A stretch of 47,059 bases of DNA from CAZYSK01 sp964649415 (GTDB lineage: Bacteria; Chloroflexota; Anaerolineae; B4-G1): positions 1 through 47,059 of the forward strand of contig CAZYSK010000044.1 in NCBI GenBank assembly GCA_964649415.1, in the 5' to 3' direction. How positions within the stretch are numbered: the first letter of the stretch is position 1; the number at the start of each line of letters is the position of its first letter. The position numbers and the translations under genes were made by a program. The notes under the pieces are model-generated. The model searched no databases and was not told the origin of the DNA. It saw nothing but the letters and a program-made list of their open reading frames with translations. This document shows positions 24,748 to 32,239 of the stretch, in pieces.

Positions 24748-24810
24748 ACCAACCCACCAACCACCAATCTACCAACTTACCAATCTACCAATTTACCAAC
24801 CTACCAACCC
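24748..24810 (+). repeat. CCAAYYTA-type tandem tract before the threonine-synthase-like gene
   Basis: About nine imperfect copies of a 7-8 base unit (ACCAATCT / ACCAACTT / ACCAACCT) fill the space between the carbamate kinase stop and the next ATG. There is no Shine-Dalgarno in the usual place. The reverse complement of the same tract lies at 27013-27089, before the M55 gene. Confidence 0.7.
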
Positions 24811-26079
24811 ATGAAACACATTCTAGGACTCAAGTGCACAATCTGTGGTCAGGCTTACCACACGGACGAGGCAGCCTACGTCTGCCCCCACCACGGGGAC
24901 GACGGCATCCTGGACGTCGTCTACGACTACGCGCTCATCGCGCGGCACATCAGCCGGGATAGCCTGGCCGGTGACCCCAGCGCGTCGATCTGGCGTTATT
25001 TGCCTCTCCTGCCGGTGGACACGGAGGGAGCCCGGCGGCTGGCGGAAGGCACGTCGCTGGACAGCGTCGGCTGGACGCCCCTCTATCCCGCCCCGCGGCT
25101 GGCGGCCCCGCTGGGCCTGAAGCACCTGTGGGTCAAGGACGACGGCCGCCAGCCCACGGCCTCTTTCAAGGACCGCGCGTCGGCCATCGCCGTGGTCAAG
25201 ACCCGCGAGTTGGGCTACGACGTCGTCACCACGGCCAGCACCGGCAACGCCGCCGCCGCCCTGTCGGGCCTGTGCGCGGCGGTTCAGCAACCCAACGTCA
25301 TCTTCGTCCCCCGCACCGCCCCAGAGGCCAAGGTGGCGCAACTGCTGGCCTACGGCTCCACCGTCCTCCTGGTGGATGGCACCTACGACCAGGCCTTCGA
25401 GCTGTGCCTGGAGGCGGCCCGCACCTTCGGCTGGTACAACCGCAACACGGCCTACAATCCCTACATGTCCGAGGGGAAGAAGACCGCGGCCTACGAGGTG
25501 TGCGAGCAACTGGGGTGGCAGGCACCCGACGCCATCCTGATCCCCGTCGGCGACGGCTGCATCATCGGCGGCGTGCACAAGGGGCTGCGCGACATGCTGG
25601 CGCTGGGCTGGATCGACCACGTGCCCCGGCTCATCGGCGTGCAGGCAGCAGGATCCGCCCCGCTGGTGGACGCCTGGGAGCGCGGGCTGGAGGGGTGGGA
25701 GATGAAACCGGTGGAGGCGCACTCTATCGCCGACAGCATCGTCGCCGGGCTGCCGCGCGACCGCATCAAGGCGTTGCGGGCGGTGCGAGAGACGGGCGGA
25801 GCCTTCATCCGTGTGGACGACGAGGAGATCCTGGCGGCTATCCCAGCCCTCGCCCAGGGCTGCGGCGTCTTCGCCGAGCCGGCCGCCGCCGCTGCCTACG
25901 CCGGATTGGTCGAGGCAGTCACCCAGGGGCTGGTACAGCCCGACGAGCGGATAGTGGTCCTGGCGACGGGCTCCGGGCTCAAGGACGTCGCCAGCGCGAT
26001 GAAGGCGGTGCCGAAACAGCCGGCGGTCGTGGAGCCGACGCTGGCCGCCGTGCAGAAGGCTTTGAAGAGCGATGGCTAA
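24811..26079 (+). CDS. threonine-synthase-like PLP enzyme
   Basis: A 422-residue fold-type II PLP enzyme. The N-terminus has a zinc-ribbon-like set of cysteines (CTICGQ and CPHHG), usual in threonine synthases and relatives. The PLP lysine is in PTASFKDRAS, the substrate loop is STGNAAAALSG and the phosphate-binding loop is PVGDGCIIGG; the C-terminal ATGSGLKD is also family-like. Threonine synthase makes threonine from O-phosphohomoserine, but relatives act as lyases or dehydratases. In this catabolic setting a breakdown role is at least as likely. The start follows directly on a tandem tract with no ribosome-binding site, so initiation may be unusual. Its stop overlaps the next gene by eight bases. 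Confidence 0.75.
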   Translation: MKHILGLKCTICGQAYHTDEAAYVCPHHGDDGILDVVYDYALIARHISRDSLAGDPSASIWRYLPLLPVDTEGARRLAEGTSLDSVGWTPLYPAPRLAAPLGLKHLWVKDDGRQPTASFKDRASAIAVVKTRELGYDVVTTASTGNAAAALSGLCAAVQQPNVIFVPRTAPEAKVAQLLAYGSTVLLVDGTYDQAFELCLEAARTFGWYNRNTAYNPYMSEGKKTAAYEVCEQLGWQAPDAILIPVGDGCIIGGVHKGLRDMLALGWIDHVPRLIGVQAAGSAPLVDAWERGLEGWEMKPVEAHSIADSIVAGLPRDRIKALRAVRETGGAFIRVDDEEILAAIPALAQGCGVFAEPAAAAAYAGLVEAVTQGLVQPDERIVVLATGSGLKDVASAMKAVPKQPAVVEPTLAAVQKALKSDG

Positions 26080-26968
26080 CGCGGATATGGGTCGTGCGGA
26101 GAGGGCAGCGGATGAGAAACCAGGTTTTCCGGAAAAAACCTGGTTTCGTCGTGCGTCCGTCGTGTTTCTGGGCACCGGCGGGGCCTTCTCTGCGGGACGC
26201 AGGGGCAACCCGGGGCTGTTGATCGAGGCCCCGGGCTTCCGCATGCTGGCTGAGGCCGGCCCGGTGGTCGTGCAACAACTGGCACGGGCCGATCTACAGG
26301 CCACGGACGTCGAGCGCCTGTTCGTCACCCACGGCCACGGCGATCACGTCTTGGGGTTTCCTATGCTGGCGCTCAACCGCGCCGGAGCGGCCACGCCCCT
26401 GCACGTGTACGGCGGTCCCAACACGCTCGACACGCTGCAGACGCTCGGCACGCTGGCCTTCTCCGGTCTGCGAGAACACCTGCGCAACGTACACTGGCAC
26501 GAGGTGTCGGAGATAGCGCCCGACGAGACGGCACTCGCACCAGGCGTCGTGATGCGCACCGTGGTGGTCCCCTATCCACCAGGCGTGCCGACGCTGGCCG
26601 CACGCTGGAACTTCGCCAGCGGGCCGTCGCTCACGTACGTCACCGACACCTTTCCCAACGCGGCCGCTGTGGAGCTGGCCCGCGATAGCGATCTCCTCAT
26701 CCACGAGGCATCGTACAGCGCCGTGCTGCAACCCGGCGCAGACCCGGCCGCACATTTCCACAGCACGGCGCAGCAGGCAGGCGAGGTTGCACGCCAGGCG
26801 GGATGCCGGCGACTAGCGCTGGTGCACCTGGGCCCCGAGATCGGCGAGCAGCCCGAGGTGCTCGTCGAAGAGGCGCGCGCAGGAATGGACCTGGAGGTCA
26901 TCGTGCCGGAAGACGGCGAAAGGATATACGTAAAGCCCAAATCCCAAGTCCCAAAGCCCAAAGGGTGA
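26072..26968 (+). CDS. MBL-fold metal-dependent hydrolase (RNase Z-like)
   Basis: A 298-residue metallo-beta-lactamase fold protein: FLGTGGAFSAGRRGN, the metal motif THGHGDHVLGFPML (about 90), a second metal His/Asp set (YVTDTFP, IHEASYS) and LVHLGPE. Such enzymes hydrolyse esters, lactones, amides or phosphodiesters. The first 30 residues are odd, as they are encoded by a 32-bp palindrome (read as EKPGFPEKTWF), and the natural start may be later, for example the GTG at 26162. The last residues (KPKSQVPKPKG) also come from a repeat. So both ends of the gene were built from repeat DNA. It overlaps the PLP gene and is probably co-translated. Confidence 0.8.
   Translation: MANADMGRAERAADEKPGFPEKTWFRRASVVFLGTGGAFSAGRRGNPGLLIEAPGFRMLAEAGPVVVQQLARADLQATDVERLFVTHGHGDHVLGFPMLALNRAGAATPLHVYGGPNTLDTLQTLGTLAFSGLREHLRNVHWHEVSEIAPDETALAPGVVMRTVVVPYPPGVPTLAARWNFASGPSLTYVTDTFPNAAAVELARDSDLLIHEASYSAVLQPGADPAAHFHSTAQQAGEVARQAGCRRLALVHLGPEIGEQPEVLVEEARAGMDLEVIVPEDGERIYVKPKSQVPKPKG
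26116..26147. repeat. 32-bp palindromic repeat, copy 2, inside a coding region
   Basis: Differs from the copy at 22704-22735 at one base. It is read in frame near the start of the MBL-fold gene as EKPGFPEKTWF. Confidence 0.75.
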
Positions 26969-27010
26969 GACACAAAGCCCAAATCCCAAACTCCAAAGCC
27001 CAAGGGGTGA
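26932..27010 (+). repeat. two direct copies of an AAAGCCCAAATCCC repeat
   Basis: A 36-42 base unit (AAAGCCCAAATCCCAA..AAAGCCCAARGGGTGAG) occurs twice, starting at 26932 and 26974. The first copy supplies the last codons and stop of the MBL-fold gene. Confidence 0.75.
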
Positions 27011-27012
27011 GC

Positions 27013-27089
27013 TGGGAGGTTGGTGGGCTGGTAGACTGGCAGTTGGTAAATCGGTAGATTGGTAGACCGGTGGTTGGTCGATTGGTCTA
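27013..27089 (+). repeat. TTGGTAGA-type tandem tract before the M55 gene
   Basis: Imperfect repeats of TTGGTAGA/TTGGTAAA/CTGGTAGA units, the reverse complement of the tract at 24748-24810. The two tracts bracket the PLP and MBL genes as inverted copies about 2.2 kb apart. The M55 gene starts about 15 bases after the tract. Confidence 0.7.
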
Positions 27090-27103
27090 CGGGGGTAATG
27101 CTG

Positions 27104-27922
27104 ATGAATGTGCTGATATCTGTGGATATGGAGGGCATCTCGGGCGTTGTGACGGTGGATCAAGTCTATTCCGCCCACAAGGAGTACGGCCGCTTCCGCA
27201 AGCTGATGACCGCCGAGGCGAACGCAGCCATTGAGGGCGCGCTGGCCGGCGGGGCGGACCAGGTCGTGGTCAACGACAGCCACGGGGGAATGGCCAACAT
27301 CCTGATCGAGGAACTGCATCCGGCAGCGGAGTTGATCTCCGGCAGCCCTAAGCCCTTCGGCATGATGCAGGGCATCGGCGCCGACGTGGACGGTGTCTTC
27401 CTGGTCGGCTACCACGCGGCATCGGGGACGGGGGCGGCGGTGCTGGAGCACACCTGGAGCGGGCGCGTGGTGGACGTCCAACTCAACAACCAGGTCGTGG
27501 GCGAGACAGGCATCAACGCTGCGCTGGCAGGCGCATTCGGCGTGCCGGTCGTGCTGGTCACAGGCGACCAGGCTGTGACCGAGGAAGCACACGCACTGCT
27601 GGGGGAGATCGAGGTCGTGGCGGTGAAACAGGGCGTCGCGCGCACCGCAGCCCGGTGTCTGCACCCCCAGGTAGCGCGCGAGCGCATCCAACAGGCCGCC
27701 GAGCGCGCGGTTGCGCTGGCGAAGCGCACGCCGCCCTTCGTCCTGGCGACTCCCATCGCTCTGCGTGTCGCCTTCCGGCGCGCCTCCCAGGCCGACAGGG
27801 CCGCGCTGATACCCGGCAGCCTGCGGGTGGACGGGCGCACCGTGGAATGGACCGGGGACGATATGCCGACGTTATACAAGGTCTTCGAGGCCATGACGAC
27901 GCTGGCGTCGGTCGGGGAGTAA
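27104..27922 (+). CDS. M55-family D-aminopeptidase-like protein (DppA-like)
   Basis: A 272-residue protein from the ATG at 27104, eight bases after a GGGGG; an ATG six bases earlier is also possible and the longer frame reads through the repeat tract. It shows the M55 pattern: ISVDMEGISGVV at the N-terminus with the metal Asp and Glu (D-M-E), VVNDSHGGMANIL, FLVGYHAASGT and GETGINAALAGAFGVPV with the metal His and Glu. M55 enzymes cut D-amino-acid peptides or related amides. In this cluster the substrate could instead be an amide or ureide intermediate; that is inference. The C-terminal third is family-like and full length. Confidence 0.85.
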   Translation: MNVLISVDMEGISGVVTVDQVYSAHKEYGRFRKLMTAEANAAIEGALAGGADQVVVNDSHGGMANILIEELHPAAELISGSPKPFGMMQGIGADVDGVFLVGYHAASGTGAAVLEHTWSGRVVDVQLNNQVVGETGINAALAGAFGVPVVLVTGDQAVTEEAHALLGEIEVVAVKQGVARTAARCLHPQVARERIQQAAERAVALAKRTPPFVLATPIALRVAFRRASQADRAALIPGSLRVDGRTVEWTGDDMPTLYKVFEAMTTLASVGE

Positions 27923-27936
27923 GCCGGCGTATGTCA

Positions 27937-28012
27937 CGGCACTCCGGCGGACCTGGCGGATGCAGACATCCGGGCCTCACTACGAACGGAGTTGGGCCGG
28001 CAGGATGCCGGC
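27937..28012. repeat. dispersed 40-bp repeat unit plus GC hairpin
   Basis: 27937-27990 reads CGGCACTCCGGCGGACCT, a short insert and GGGCCTCACTACGAACGGA; the same unit without the insert occurs twice in atpQ at 44385-44466. It is followed by a GCCGGC-AGGAT-GCCGGC hairpin at 27996-28012. The hairpin has no T-run, so it is not a clear terminator. Confidence 0.6.
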
Positions 28013-28060
28013 GGTCCATCGATCGGGCAAGCTAGAAAATCTTAATGAGGAAATGAGTAA

Positions 28061-29530
28061 ATGATAGACCTAGAGTTACACGAAGAACAACTCAAGCGCA
28101 CCGTGAAACGGGCGCGGGAGCGCAACATCATCATCCCCACCTTCGCGCAGATGAAGGATCCGTCGCTGATCCCCGATGGGGTCAAGGCGCAATTGAGCGA
28201 GATCGGCCTGTGGGACGTTGCCTCGCTCAATCTGTTTCGCATCACGTGGAAGAACGAGCCCACGGCCAGTGGAGGCGGGTACGGCGGCGTCAACTACCTG
28301 GAGCTTCCGCCATCCCTCACCGGCGTGCAGGCGCGCATCATCACGCTCGTGGGCAAATGGTTCCCCACCGGCTCCCACAAGGTGGGCGCGACCTTCGGCT
28401 GCCTGGTGCCGCGACTGGTCACCGGCCAGTTCGACCCCACATACCAGAAGGCCGTCTGGCCCTCCACCGGCAACTACTGCCGGGGCGGCGCCTACGACGC
28501 GACGCTGCTGGCGTGTGAATCCATCGCCATCCTGCCCGAGGAGATGAGCCGCGAGCGCTTCGAGTGGCTGTCCAAGGTGTCCGGCGAAGTCATCGCCACG
28601 CCCGGCTGCGAGAGCAACGTCAAGGAGATCTTCGACAAGACCTGGGAGCTACGCGAGACCCGGGAGGATATCGTCGTCTTCAACCAGTTCGATGAGTTCG
28701 GCAACCACCTGTGGCACTACGACGTCACCGGCCACGCGATGGAGGAGGTATTGCAGCGAGAGATGGGGCCGCAGGACACCTATGGGGGTGTAGTGCTGAC
28801 CTCTGGCTCTTCCGGCACACTCGGCTGCGGCGACTACATGAAGGAAATCTTCCCCACCAGCAAGGTGGTCGCCAGCGAGGCACTGCAGTGCCCCACGCTG
28901 ATGCTGAACGGCTACGGCGGACACCGCATCGAGGGTATCGGCGACAAGCACGTACCTTGGATTCACAATCTCAAGAACACCGACATGGTGGTGGCGATTG
29001 ACGACGAGGCCTGCATGAGCCTAGTGCGGTTGTTCAACGAACCGGCCGGGCGCGCTTACCTGGTCAAGCAGGGCGTGCCGGAGGAACTCGTGGGGCAACT
29101 GGACCTGCTGGGCATCTCCAGCATCGCCAACGTGCTCTCGGCCATCAAGTTGGCCAAGTGGTACGAACTGGGTGAGCACGACGTCGTCCTGACCGTGTTC
29201 ACCGACTCGATGGAGCTGTATCAGAGCCGCCTGAGGGAGATGCACGAAGAACACGGCGAGTACACAGAGACAGACGCCGCCGCCGACTACCACCGCTACT
29301 TGCTGGGCTGCACGGTGGATTACGTCGAGGAACTGGGCTACTGGGATCGCAGGCGCATCCACAACCTCAAGTACTACACCTGGGTCGAGCAACAGGGCAA
29401 GACCTACGAGGAGATCCAGGCCCAGTGGTACGACGCCGACTACTGGGACAGCATCCACGGCCAGGTCGAGCAGATCGACGCGCTGATTGAGCAGTTCAAC
29501 GAGATGACGGGGTTGCTGAAGGGGCTGTAG
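28061..29530 (+). CDS. fold-type II PLP enzyme of unassigned reaction
   Basis: A 489-residue protein of the cysteine-synthase / threonine-synthase superfamily. The likely Schiff-base Lys107 is in PTGSHKVGATFG, the substrate loop is STGNYCRGGA (135-144) and the phosphate loop is SGSSGTLGCG (248-257). About 110 extra C-terminal residues rich in Tyr, Trp and acids (YDADYWDSIHGQ) are not in cysteine synthases. It has no close match that I recognise to diaminopropionate ammonia-lyase (YgeX), which sits at the comparable place in the E. coli cluster, but the chemistry could be similar (elimination from an amino-acid skeleton). GAGGAAATGAG precedes the ATG. Confidence 0.7.
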   Translation: MIDLELHEEQLKRTVKRARERNIIIPTFAQMKDPSLIPDGVKAQLSEIGLWDVASLNLFRITWKNEPTASGGGYGGVNYLELPPSLTGVQARIITLVGKWFPTGSHKVGATFGCLVPRLVTGQFDPTYQKAVWPSTGNYCRGGAYDATLLACESIAILPEEMSRERFEWLSKVSGEVIATPGCESNVKEIFDKTWELRETREDIVVFNQFDEFGNHLWHYDVTGHAMEEVLQREMGPQDTYGGVVLTSGSSGTLGCGDYMKEIFPTSKVVASEALQCPTLMLNGYGGHRIEGIGDKHVPWIHNLKNTDMVVAIDDEACMSLVRLFNEPAGRAYLVKQGVPEELVGQLDLLGISSIANVLSAIKLAKWYELGEHDVVLTVFTDSMELYQSRLREMHEEHGEYTETDAAADYHRYLLGCTVDYVEELGYWDRRRIHNLKYYTWVEQQGKTYEEIQAQWYDADYWDSIHGQVEQIDALIEQFNEMTGLLKGL

Positions 29531-29621
29531 ACGGGAGTGCAGAGCCGTCAGTCCGAAGTCCAAAGCTGGTACTGATGGCAAGCGTACGGTAGGTCGCACG
29601 CAGTACACGTAACGCATTGAT

Positions 29622-29654
29622 GGAGCCCTGGCTTGCTGTGATGACCAGGGCTCC
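29622..29654 (+). terminator. probable terminator of the carbamoyl/PLP gene group
   Basis: A perfect 10-bp stem (GGAGCCCTGG / CCAGGGCTCC) with a 13-base loop about 90 bases after the PLP-enzyme stop, followed by only a short T-rich stretch. The gap from 29531 to 29826 holds this stem and the promoter at 29728 and nothing else I can see. Confidence 0.5.
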
Positions 29655-29727
29655 TGCGTTTGCCCCGCTCTGATACAGCGGTTCTCTGGGGTCTCCTTCC
29701 CGAAGTGTGATACCGGCATCAAGCGAT

Positions 29728-29756
29728 TTGCAGCGACGAAACCGCACGAGTATAAT
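29728..29756 (+). promoter_or_regulatory. sigma-70 promoter of the histidine kinase gene
   Basis: TTGCAG (29728-29733) and a consensus TATAAT (29751-29756), spacing 17. It lies about 70 bases before the ATG at 29827. Confidence 0.75.
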
Positions 29757-29826
29757 GCAGCTTCAATGCACGCCGACCACAGACCAGCGCCGGTCGCAGA
29801 GACTGACCCACAGGGAGAGGCACCGG

Positions 29827-32031
29827 ATGAAGGACGCGAGCAGGTCAAAGAGACAAGCCACCGCAGCCCCCACCAGCCCGACCGATCGGGACGTGCACCA
29901 CCGGCGGACCGCTGAACTCGAGGCAGCAGAGACTGGGTACAGGCGGGCGGCGGATGAAGTCCAACGCCAGTCCGCGCAGATGGCCGCCCTCAGCGAACTG
30001 GCGATTGAACTCGCGGCGGCATCTCCAGACACCGACGTCTTCAAACTCATCGCCGAGGCGTTCAGAAGCATCACGGGGGCAGTCGCGGCCAGTTTCTCCA
30101 TATATGATGCCCAAAGGAAGGAACTCGTCGTCAGATATCTGGCTTCTGCCAACCCAGTCCTGTCCATCGTGAACCGGCTGCTGGGCCGGAACCTGATCGG
30201 GATGCGGATGCCCGTCAGCCCTGAGATCAAGCAACGCATGTTGACCACAGTTGTCACCACCGTGAGCGACATGTCCGAGGTGACGTTCGGCGTCGTGCCC
30301 AAGCCCGTCGCCTCCGCCATCCAGACGGCACTTGGCCTCGGCGACTTCGTGGGCCTGTCGCTGCACTACGCAGATGAACTGGTGGGCTCGGCCGTGGTCG
30401 TCATGCCCAATAGACAGCCACCGCTCCCGATGGACCTGATGCGGACCTTTGCCCACGTCGCAGCCGTCTCGCTGCGGCGCAAACAGGCGGAGGAGGCGCT
30501 GCGCGAGAGTGAGGAACGATACCGTGGGCTGTTCGAGCGCGTGCCCGTGGGCCTCTACAGGACATCACCGGCGGGGGAGATCCTGAGCGCCAACCCTGCT
30601 TTGGTGGAAATGCTGGGTTACCCCGACGAGAAATCCCTGCTTGCAGCCAACGCAGTGGAGGTATTCGTCGAGCCCGGGGATCGTGAGCGGGAACAGCTCC
30701 TCTTGGCGCGAGAGGGCATAGTACGCCATTTCGAGACACAGCTACGCTGCCACGACGGTGCATCCATCTGGGTACTGGATTCCGCGCGGGCTGTCAGGGA
30801 CGCAGAAGGCCGGGTGCTGTATTACGAGGGCACGTTGGAGGACATCACGCAGCGTAAGGAGCTCGAAGAACAAGTACGGCAACAGGAGCGACTGGCCGCC
30901 GTGGGACAACTCGCGGGCGGCATCGCTCACGACTTCAACAACCTCTTGACGACCATCATACTCGACGCCGACATCCTGCTGCGGAAGCCGCATCTGCCCG
31001 CCGACATGAGGGGAAACCTGGAAGCGATCATCGATGAGTCACGGCGAGCCGCCCAACTGGTGCAACAGATCCTAGACTTCAGCCGCCGCTCGATGATGCA
31101 CGTCCGGCCCGTAGACCTGACCCCGCCTATCATGAACACCGTGGACATACTGCGGCGCACGCTGCCGGAGACGATCCACCTTGACTCCGAATTGGAGGCC
31201 AGCGCGTGTGTAGTCAAGGCCGACCCGGCGCGGCTGCAGCAGGCGCTGATGAACCTGGCGACCAACGCGCGGGACGCCATGCCGGACGGAGGCAGACTGC
31301 GAATCGGTCTGGCCTGTATCGAGGTGGCCCTTGGAGAAGAGGCACCGATGGCAGGTATGCCCCCCGGGCAGTGGGTCTGCTTGACCGTCTCGGACACAGG
31401 CACCGGGATGACCGAGGAAGTGCAGGCCCACCTGTTCGAGCCCTTCTTCACCACCAAGCCGGTGGGGAAAGGGACCGGGCTGGGGCTTGCGCAGGTGTAC
31501 GGCATCGTCAAGCAGCACAAGGGCTACATCGGAGTGGATACGGAGATGGGACTCGGCACAACCGTCCGCATCTACCTGCCGCTCCACGAAGTGCAAGCGA
31601 TGGCGGACGTTGATCGTGCATCCGAGAAAGCCCCAGAGGTAGCTCCAGCAGCCCCAAAGGGGAAGGGCGAGGCCATCCTGCTGGTGGAGGACAACGAGAG
31701 GATACGGGAAGTGGGCCGGACAGCCCTGGAGTCGCTGGGTTACTGCGTGCTGACTGCTGAGAACGGGCTGGAGGCACTGGAGGTCTACCGCTCGGCTGCG
31801 GGAATAGCACTGGTGATCGTAGACATGGTGATGCCCGAGATGGGGGGCAAGCAGTTGATGCGGGAGCTTCGGAAAACGCGGCCCGACCTGAAAGGGCTGA
31901 TCATCACCGGCTACGCCTTGAAGGAGGACCTGCAACAGCTCAAGGAAGAGGGCATCGTAGACATCGTGCGTAAGCCCTTCGACAGGGACACGCTGGCTCA
32001 ATCCGTCCGCCGCTCCCTCGACGCAGACTGA
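29827..32031 (+). CDS. hybrid sensor histidine kinase (GAF-PAS-HisKA-HATPase-receiver)
   Basis: A 734-residue cytoplasmic kinase from the ATG at 29827, after GGGAGAGG; the longer frame from 29707 reads through the promoter. Residues 30-60 are a coiled helix and about 65-215 a GAF-like domain. A PAS domain with PAC tail follows (ERYRGLFERVPVGLYRT, EDITQRKELEEQV). Next is the H-box IAHDFNNLL with phospho-His368 and an ATPase domain with N box NLATNARDAMPDGG, SDTGTGM and GTGLGLAQVYGIV. The C-terminal receiver (VEDNERI, VIVDMVMPEMGG) has phospho-Asp666. It has no membrane helix, so it senses a soluble cue such as redox state or a metabolite. Its place between catabolic genes suggests local control, but no DNA-binding regulator is next to it. 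Confidence 0.9.
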   Translation: MKDASRSKRQATAAPTSPTDRDVHHRRTAELEAAETGYRRAADEVQRQSAQMAALSELAIELAAASPDTDVFKLIAEAFRSITGAVAASFSIYDAQRKELVVRYLASANPVLSIVNRLLGRNLIGMRMPVSPEIKQRMLTTVVTTVSDMSEVTFGVVPKPVASAIQTALGLGDFVGLSLHYADELVGSAVVVMPNRQPPLPMDLMRTFAHVAAVSLRRKQAEEALRESEERYRGLFERVPVGLYRTSPAGEILSANPALVEMLGYPDEKSLLAANAVEVFVEPGDREREQLLLAREGIVRHFETQLRCHDGASIWVLDSARAVRDAEGRVLYYEGTLEDITQRKELEEQVRQQERLAAVGQLAGGIAHDFNNLLTTIILDADILLRKPHLPADMRGNLEAIIDESRRAAQLVQQILDFSRRSMMHVRPVDLTPPIMNTVDILRRTLPETIHLDSELEASACVVKADPARLQQALMNLATNARDAMPDGGRLRIGLACIEVALGEEAPMAGMPPGQWVCLTVSDTGTGMTEEVQAHLFEPFFTTKPVGKGTGLGLAQVYGIVKQHKGYIGVDTEMGLGTTVRIYLPLHEVQAMADVDRASEKAPEVAPAAPKGKGEAILLVEDNERIREVGRTALESLGYCVLTAENGLEALEVYRSAAGIALVIVDMVMPEMGGKQLMRELRKTRPDLKGLIITGYALKEDLQQLKEEGIVDIVRKPFDRDTLAQSVRRSLDAD

Positions 32032-32156
32032 GGCGGACGGCCGTCGGCTCTGGACGAACCCGGTGGGCATCGCGGATGCGGCCAAGGATGGAGCGGACGC
32101 AGACGTCCGGGCGGTCCAAGCGGACACATAGCCAATGCCCGCTGCCCTGCGGTCGG

Positions 32157-32185
32157 TTGCCGTTTGGGTTGCTTTCAGGTATACT
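32157..32185 (+). promoter_or_regulatory. sigma-70 promoter of the xanthine-dehydrogenase-type operon
   Basis: TTGCCG (32157-32162) and TATACT (32180-32185), spacing 17, 55 bases before the ATG. A partial palindrome CTCTCACATGAGAG lies at 32196-32209 just downstream of the predicted transcription start and could be an operator. Confidence 0.65.
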
Positions 32186-32239
32186 AATCTCATACCTCTC
32201 ACATGAGAGTGAACAGATCATCGAAAGCGATAGCTAGCT

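Noticed and set aside
24811..26079. assignment as a certain biosynthetic threonine synthase
   Set aside because: The motifs fit the superfamily, but the setting is catabolic and no homoserine pathway genes are near, so I kept the name general.
24823..26328. 501-codon open frame on the minus strand
   Set aside because: Antisense to the threonine-synthase-like and MBL-fold genes; no recognisable domain and no ribosome-binding site.
32186..32239. purine or molybdenum-cofactor riboswitch before the hydroxylase operon
   Set aside because: The leader of about 50 bases is too short for either fold.
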